Below are positions 60,332-64,000 of a stretch of 64,000 nt of DNA, piece after piece. The position numbers and the translations under genes were made by a program. The DNA is taken from positions 1 to 64,000 of the forward strand of contig NZ_SJXM01000002.1 in assembly GCF_004336805.1 (NCBI RefSeq). The letters run 5' to 3'. Each line of letters begins with the position of its first letter. The stretch's first letter is position 1. The DNA is from Aeromicrobium sp. IC_218 (GTDB taxonomy: Bacteria > Actinomycetota > Actinomycetes > Propionibacteriales > Nocardioidaceae). The notes below the pieces were generated by a model. The model was given only the letters and a program-made list of their open reading frames with translations, was not told the origin of the DNA and did not search any database.

Positions 60332-61227
60332 CCGTGCTCGACCGTTTCCGTCATCCGACCCGCGGCTTCGTCGTCGGCTGGGCCTGGGCCTCGCTCGTCG
60401 CGAACTGCGTCATCGTCGTCACCGGCGGGCTGGTCCGGCTCACCGCGTCCGGGCTGGGCTGCCCGACCTGGCCGCGCTGCACCGACGAGTCGTTCGTCCC
60501 GCACGGCGCCCTCGGCCTGCACGGCGTCATCGAGTTCGGCAACCGGCTGCTGACCTACGTGCTCGTGGCCATCGCGATCGCCACTTGGTTCGCCGTCCGC
60601 CGTTGGGCGGACGCGCCCGTCCGTGCTTCCGCGCTGACCGTCGCCATCGCGATCGGCATCCCCGCGCAGGGCGTCGTCGGCGGCATCACCGTGCTCACCG
60701 ACCTCAACCCGTGGGTCGTGTCGCTGCACTTCCTGCTGTCCATGGTGCTCATCTGCCTGTCCGCCTGGCTGCTGCGTCTCGTGCGCGGCGTCGAGCCCGC
60801 CCCGGTCGACGCCGGACGCCTGTGGCTCGTGCGCGCCACGTTCGCCGCTATGTGGGTCGTGGTCTACCTCGGCACGATCGTCACCGGCAGCGGCCCGCAC
60901 GCCGGCGACCTCGACGCCCCGCGCAACGGCCTGCGCCCGGACGTGTGGAGCACCGTCCACGGGTACGCCGTCGTGGTGCTGATCGCGCTGACCGTCGCGG
61001 GGCTCGTCGCCCTGCGGAAGGGGCCGCGCACCGCGTTCCTGGCCACCGTCTGGCTGCTCGTCGCCGAGCTGGCCCAGGGCGTCATCGGCTACGTCCAGTA
61101 CGTCAACGACGTGCCGGTCGTCCTGGTGGCCCTGCACATGGTCGGCGCCACGGTGCTCATGTCGCTCGCCGCGTGGCAGCTGGTCAACGTCCGCGCCCGC
61201 GTGGGCACGCCCGTCCGCGTCGGCTGA
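60328..61227 (+). CDS. ctaA: Heme A synthase (COX15/CtaA)
   Basis: The 299-residue enzyme converts heme O to heme A for cytochrome aa3 oxidase. It has eight or so helices and the two halves of the family: GGLVRLTASGLGCPTWPRC with a Cys pair, HGVIEFGNRLLT, then TGSGPHAG and VHGYAVVVLIA with heme-ligand His, and ALHMVGATVLM near the end. GTG at 60328 overlaps the permease stop. It works with CtaB at 62.4 kb and with SURF1. It ends three bases before a convergent gene. Confidence 0.93.
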   Translation: MTVLDRFRHPTRGFVVGWAWASLVANCVIVVTGGLVRLTASGLGCPTWPRCTDESFVPHGALGLHGVIEFGNRLLTYVLVAIAIATWFAVRRWADAPVRASALTVAIAIGIPAQGVVGGITVLTDLNPWVVSLHFLLSMVLICLSAWLLRLVRGVEPAPVDAGRLWLVRATFAAMWVVVYLGTIVTGSGPHAGDLDAPRNGLRPDVWSTVHGYAVVVLIALTVAGLVALRKGPRTAFLATVWLLVAELAQGVIGYVQYVNDVPVVLVALHMVGATVLMSLAAWQLVNVRARVGTPVRVG

Positions 61228-61230
61228 GGC

Positions 61231-61593
61231 TCAACGCCAGGGCGTCGTCGCCTGCAGCACCGCGTGCGACAGCGCCGCGGTGCGGTGCTCGGTGATCCGC
61301 TGGTAGTCGGGGTCGGCCACCATGCGCGAGAAGGCCTCGCGCGAGGGGTACTCGACCAGCAGCACCGCGTCCCACACGTGCGAGTCGGGAGCGACCAGGG
61401 ACGTCGAGGTGTCCCCGGCGTAGACCACCCGCGCTCCCACGCCCCGCAGGAACGGGCCGATCGCGCCCGCGTACTCGTCGTAGGCGGGGCGGCCGCCCTC
61501 GGCGAAGCGCAGCAGGTTCAGCATGACGACGGGGCCGCCGGGGTCCTCGCTCAGGAAGCGCTTCAGGTCGGCACCGGTCGGGTCGACGGACAT
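61231..61593 (-). CDS. DUF1330 domain-containing protein
   Basis: A 120-residue ferredoxin-like (dimeric alpha-beta barrel) protein with VVMLNLLRFAEGGRPAYDEYAGAIGPFLRGVGARVVYAG and LLVEYPSREAFSRMVADPDYQRITEHRTAAL, typical of DUF1330 family members (usually about 95-130 residues). The function is unknown. GAGG-type sequence (CGAGGAGCCCCC) precedes the ATG. It lies alone, convergent with ctaA. Confidence 0.88.
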   Translation of the reverse strand: MSVDPTGADLKRFLSEDPGGPVVMLNLLRFAEGGRPAYDEYAGAIGPFLRGVGARVVYAGDTSTSLVAPDSHVWDAVLLVEYPSREAFSRMVADPDYQRITEHRTAALSHAVLQATTPWR

Positions 61594-61645
61594 GGGGGCT
61601 CCTCGGGTCGCGGCTCGGGCGCCGCCACCGTAGCGAGCGTCCGGC

Positions 61646-62035
61646 TCAGGCGGGCGCGGAGCGCCGACGCCGCGCGAGGCGGTCGGTCAGCCACGCGACG
61701 ACGGCCGAGGCCGCCCCGACGCCGACCAGCACCATGACCGCCCCGACCAGCGCGAGGCCGGACTCGTCCTCGGGGAGAGACGTCACGCACCAGCCCAGCG
61801 TGTAGCCGAGGGTGGTGGCGACGACCGCGGTGCGCCGCCCCCACACGAGGGTCGCGACCACGACGAGCAGCACGACGCAGGCACCGGAGCCGAGCACCTG
61901 CCACGTCTCGTACGGTCCGCTCTCGTTGCCGGTGACGGGGTCCAGCTGGTACTCGGTGTCCCAGCCCATCCAGCCCCACCAGGACGCCCAGGCCAGCACG
62001 ACGACGCCGACGGCACCCGCGATCTGCTTCAGCAC
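61646..62035 (-). CDS. Hypothetical membrane protein
   Basis: This 129-residue protein has three to four hydrophobic helices (GAVGVVVLAWASWWGWMG, LGSGACVVLLVVVATLVWG, AVVATTLGYTLGWCV and ALVGAVMVLVGVGAASAVVAWL) and an extracytoplasmic loop with DTEYQLDPVTGNESGPYETWQV. The C-terminus is basic (DRLARRRRSAPA). No family is recognised. It lies ten bases downstream of the next hypothetical gene on the same strand and may be co-transcribed with the ctaB cluster. Confidence 0.75.
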   Translation of the reverse strand: MLKQIAGAVGVVVLAWASWWGWMGWDTEYQLDPVTGNESGPYETWQVLGSGACVVLLVVVATLVWGRRTAVVATTLGYTLGWCVTSLPEDESGLALVGAVMVLVGVGAASAVVAWLTDRLARRRRSAPA

Positions 62036-62045
62036 GGTCGCGAAC

Positions 62046-62417
62046 CTATCGGTCGGTGGCGGCCTCGGCAGTCAGCCGGTCGGTGGGGAGCTCCAGCACG
62101 GTGCGTCCGGCTAGCTCCTCGGGGCGTCCGACGACCAGCGCGGCCTCCGCGTCGCCCACGACGACCCGCTCGGCGTCGATCTCGAGCACGACCACGCGTC
62201 GCACCGTGCCGTCGTCCTCGCGCAGCCACAGCGGCTCGGCCAGCCAACGCAGGCCGGCCTGCTCGAGCACGCCCTCGGCCGACACCCAGTCGGTCGGCCC
62301 GCCCAGCGGCACGCCGAGCAGGGACATGGGGACGACGTCGTCGCCCGCGGGCGCCAGCCACCCGATCACCTCGCGGTCGCCCGGACGCCGGTGCGGCGTC
62401 CAGTCCGCCGGGATCAC
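62046..62417 (-). CDS. Conserved hypothetical protein in ctaB cluster
   Basis: A 123-residue soluble protein with segments [23 protein letters not shown] and [34 protein letters not shown]. It is rich in beta strands and acidic. No named domain is known to me. Its ATG overlaps the ctaB stop (ATGA), so it is coupled to ctaB. Confidence 0.75.
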   Translation of the reverse strand: MIPADWTPHRRPGDREVIGWLAPAGDDVVPMSLLGVPLGGPTDWVSAEGVLEQAGLRWLAEPLWLREDDGTVRRVVVLEIDAERVVVGDAEAALVVGRPEELAGRTVLELPTDRLTAEAATDR

Positions 62418-63364
62418 CGCAGGAAGGGGTCCGCCGCGGCGGCGACGAACAGCAGTGCCAGGTAGGCGTTGGAGAAGTGGAACAGGCGCATCGGCTTGAT
62501 GACCGACAGCTCCTCGGTGTCGCGAGCCCGCGAGCGCATGTCATAGGCCTCGACGAGGAACACGATGCCGAGCGAGATCGCGGCGGCCGGGTAGAACCAG
62601 CCGGTGCCGGCGACCGGCCACAGCAGCAGCGAGGTGGCGACGGTCAGCCAGGTGTAGAGCACGATCTGCTTCGACACGGTGTCGGACGACGCGATGACCG
62701 GCAGCATCGGCACGCCGCCCGCGGCGTAGTCCTCGCGGTAGCGCATCCCCAGCGCCCAGGTGTGCGGCGGCGTCCAGAAGAACACGACCATGAACATGAC
62801 GACCGGCGTCCAGGCCAGGTCGCCGGTGACGGCCGACCAGCCGATGAGCGCCGGGAAGCAGCCCGCGGCGCCGCCCCAGATGACGTTCTGCCAGGTGCGG
62901 CGCTTGAGCACCATCGTGTAGACGAGGACGTAGAACAGGTTCGCGGTGAGCGCCAGCGCGGCCGACAGCCAGTTGACGAGCTGGCCGAGCATGACGGTCG
63001 ACACGACGCCGAGCACCAGGCCGAACACGAGGGCCGCGCGCGGCGAGACCTGGTGACGGGCCAGCGGGCGCCGGCGCGTGCGGCGCATCTTGGCGTCCAT
63101 GTCGGCGTCGTAGACGCAGTTGAGCGCGTTGGCGCTGCCGGCCGACAGGGTGCCGCCGATGAACGTGGCGAGCACCAGGCCGAGCGGCGGGACGCCCTCG
63201 GCGGCGACGAACATGACCGGGATCGTGGTCAGCAGCAGCAGCTCGATGATGCGGGGCTTGGTCAGCGCCACGTAGGCCTGGACGACCTCGAGCGGGCCGG
63301 CCGCGGGGGCGTGCGACGTCGTCACGTCGACGTCAGGAGCATCGTCGGTTCGAACGTCGGTCAC
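62414..63364 (-). CDS. ctaB: Heme O synthase (protoheme IX farnesyltransferase)
   Basis: The 316-residue UbiA-type prenyltransferase transfers farnesyl to heme B, making heme O. It has nine or so hydrophobic helices. The first aspartate-rich motif [22 protein letters not shown] and the second [15 protein letters not shown] region are present, along with [18 protein letters not shown] at 63364 has TAGACT seven bases upstream. It is divergent from tkt, as in many actinobacteria, and works with CtaA at 60.3 kb. Confidence 0.95.
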   Translation of the reverse strand: MTDVRTDDAPDVDVTTSHAPAAGPLEVVQAYVALTKPRIIELLLLTTIPVMFVAAEGVPPLGLVLATFIGGTLSAGSANALNCVYDADMDAKMRRTRRRPLARHQVSPRAALVFGLVLGVVSTVMLGQLVNWLSAALALTANLFYVLVYTMVLKRRTWQNVIWGGAAGCFPALIGWSAVTGDLAWTPVVMFMVVFFWTPPHTWALGMRYREDYAAGGVPMLPVIASSDTVSKQIVLYTWLTVATSLLLWPVAGTGWFYPAAAISLGIVFLVEAYDMRSRARDTEELSVIKPMRLFHFSNAYLALLFVAAAADPFLR

Positions 63365-63453
63365 GGTGAGCAGTCTACGCGCCGAGCGATAGTGTGGACG
63401 ACGTAGGCACGCGCGATCCCCTTCACACCCTTTTCACAGGAGGAATCCACACG

Positions 63454-64000
63454 GTGACCACGACGGCTCTGGAGTGGAACGAGGTCGACGCCAAGGCGGT
63501 CGACACCATCAGGCTGCTGGCCGCGGACGCGGTCCAGAAGGCAGGCAACGGACACCCGGGCACGGCGATGAGCCTCGCCCCGGCGGCCTACCTGCTCTAC
63601 CAGAAGGTGATGCGGCACAGCCCCGCCGATCCGCAGTGGGCCGGCCGCGACCGCTTCGTGCTCTCGTGCGGCCACAGCAGCCTCACCCAGTACATCCAGC
63701 TGTACCTGGCCGGCTACCCGATGACGCTGGACGACCTGAAGTCGCTGCGCACCTGGGGCAGCCAGACGCCGGGTCACCCCGAGTACCGCCACACCCCCGG
63801 CGTCGAGGTCACCACCGGTCCCCTGGGCCAGGGCATCGCCAACGCCGTCGGCATGGCCATGGCCGCCCGCCGCGAGCGTGGCCTGTACGACCCCACCGCC
63901 GCGGCCGGCACCAGCCCGTTCGACCACGACGTCTACGTCATCGCCTCCGACGGCGACCTGCAGGAGGGTGTCTCGGCCGAGGCGTCCTCGCTCGCGGGCC
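63454..64000 (+). CDS. tkt: Transketolase, N-terminal part (runs off the window)
   Basis: The open frame encodes 182 residues of transketolase before the edge. It starts VTTTALEWNEVDAKAVDTIRLLAADAVQKAGNGHPGTAMSLAPAAYLLYQ, then HSPADPQWAGRDRFVLSCGHSSLTQY, TPGHPEY, TTGPLGQGIANAVGMAMAARRE and SDGDLQEGVS, the thiamine-diphosphate motif GDG region. The enzyme moves two-carbon units in the pentose phosphate pathway. The start is GTG at 63454, ten bases after AGGAGG (63438-63443). It is divergent from ctaB. Confidence 0.95.
   Translation, partial: MTTTALEWNEVDAKAVDTIRLLAADAVQKAGNGHPGTAMSLAPAAYLLYQKVMRHSPADPQWAGRDRFVLSCGHSSLTQYIQLYLAGYPMTLDDLKSLRTWGSQTPGHPEYRHTPGVEVTTGPLGQGIANAVGMAMAARRERGLYDPTAAAGTSPFDHDVYVIASDGDLQEGVSAEASSLAG

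Overview
The window is chromosomal DNA of a very high-GC actinobacterium, most likely a Nocardioidaceae relative (Aeromicrobium- or Nocardioides-like). The evidence is the GC-rich third codon positions, frequent GTG starts, a SufR-led suf operon carrying a Rieske gene and SufU, an F420-type LLM oxidoreductase, DUF3099, DUF445 and DUF3516 proteins, SURF1, a putrescine oxidase of the Rhodococcus type and a 13E12 (DUF222-HNH) element. Genes are tightly packed. Many convergent pairs are separated by only a few bases, and operons are often coupled through ATGA or GTGA overlaps. About thirty genes have an A-second, T-sixth -10-like hexamer ending 6 to 8 bases before the start codon, which predicts leaderless mRNAs. 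I used this pattern to choose several starts.

Layout. 1-9.9 kb: small conserved proteins (membrane fragment, TraR/DksA zinc finger, coiled-coil protein, PNPOx-like, GNAT), an F420-type oxidoreductase, a DUF3516 helicase, DoxX, two membrane diguanylate cyclases and a patatin lipase. 10-14.7 kb: a putrescine-catabolism module (APC permease, universal stress protein, putrescine oxidase) divergent from a TetR regulator, with a perfect 21-bp palindrome between them. 14.7-15.3 kb: tRNA-Leu(GAG) and an unusually structured non-coding stretch. 15.3-22.1 kb: DUF445 protein, zinc metallopeptidase, CPBP protein and HrpA. 22.1-32.6 kb: FKBP, alcohol dehydrogenase, MarR, two acyl-CoA dehydrogenases, peptide deformylase, TrmH, PEBP, SPFH/NfeD, an ABC ATPase and SerB. 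32.7-40.7 kb: DHFR-like protein, an AraC-DinB fusion, ArsR/MFS, dodecin, DUF3099, MoaA, SURF1 and an ABC-F protein preceded by a tiny leaderless uORF.

40.8-47.3 kb holds the suf Fe-S assembly operon (sufR-sufB-sufD-Rieske-sufC-sufS-sufU-sufT), with a SufR-type operator (ACACT-N5-TGTGA) upstream of sufR. 47.4-58.6 kb is a mixed DNA-repair and signalling block: a LigD-type polymerase domain, two tandem diguanylate cyclases, an SOS-boxed small protein, an ATP-grasp protein, a hexapeptide acyltransferase, a small alarmone synthetase, an SOS-boxed 13E12 HNH protein, and LigC- and LigB-type ATP-dependent DNA ligases. 58.6-64 kb returns to a typical actinobacterial order: ABC transporter plus ctaA, then ctaB divergent from tkt, which runs off the end. 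In many actinobacteria sufR lies next to the ABC-ctaA genes, so the repair and signalling block looks like material lodged inside a conserved neighbourhood.

No CRISPR array, insertion sequence, prophage, rRNA or replication origin was seen. A family of TTGTCGAA-type palindromic repeats occurs at three intergenic places, and two good LexA/SOS boxes were found.
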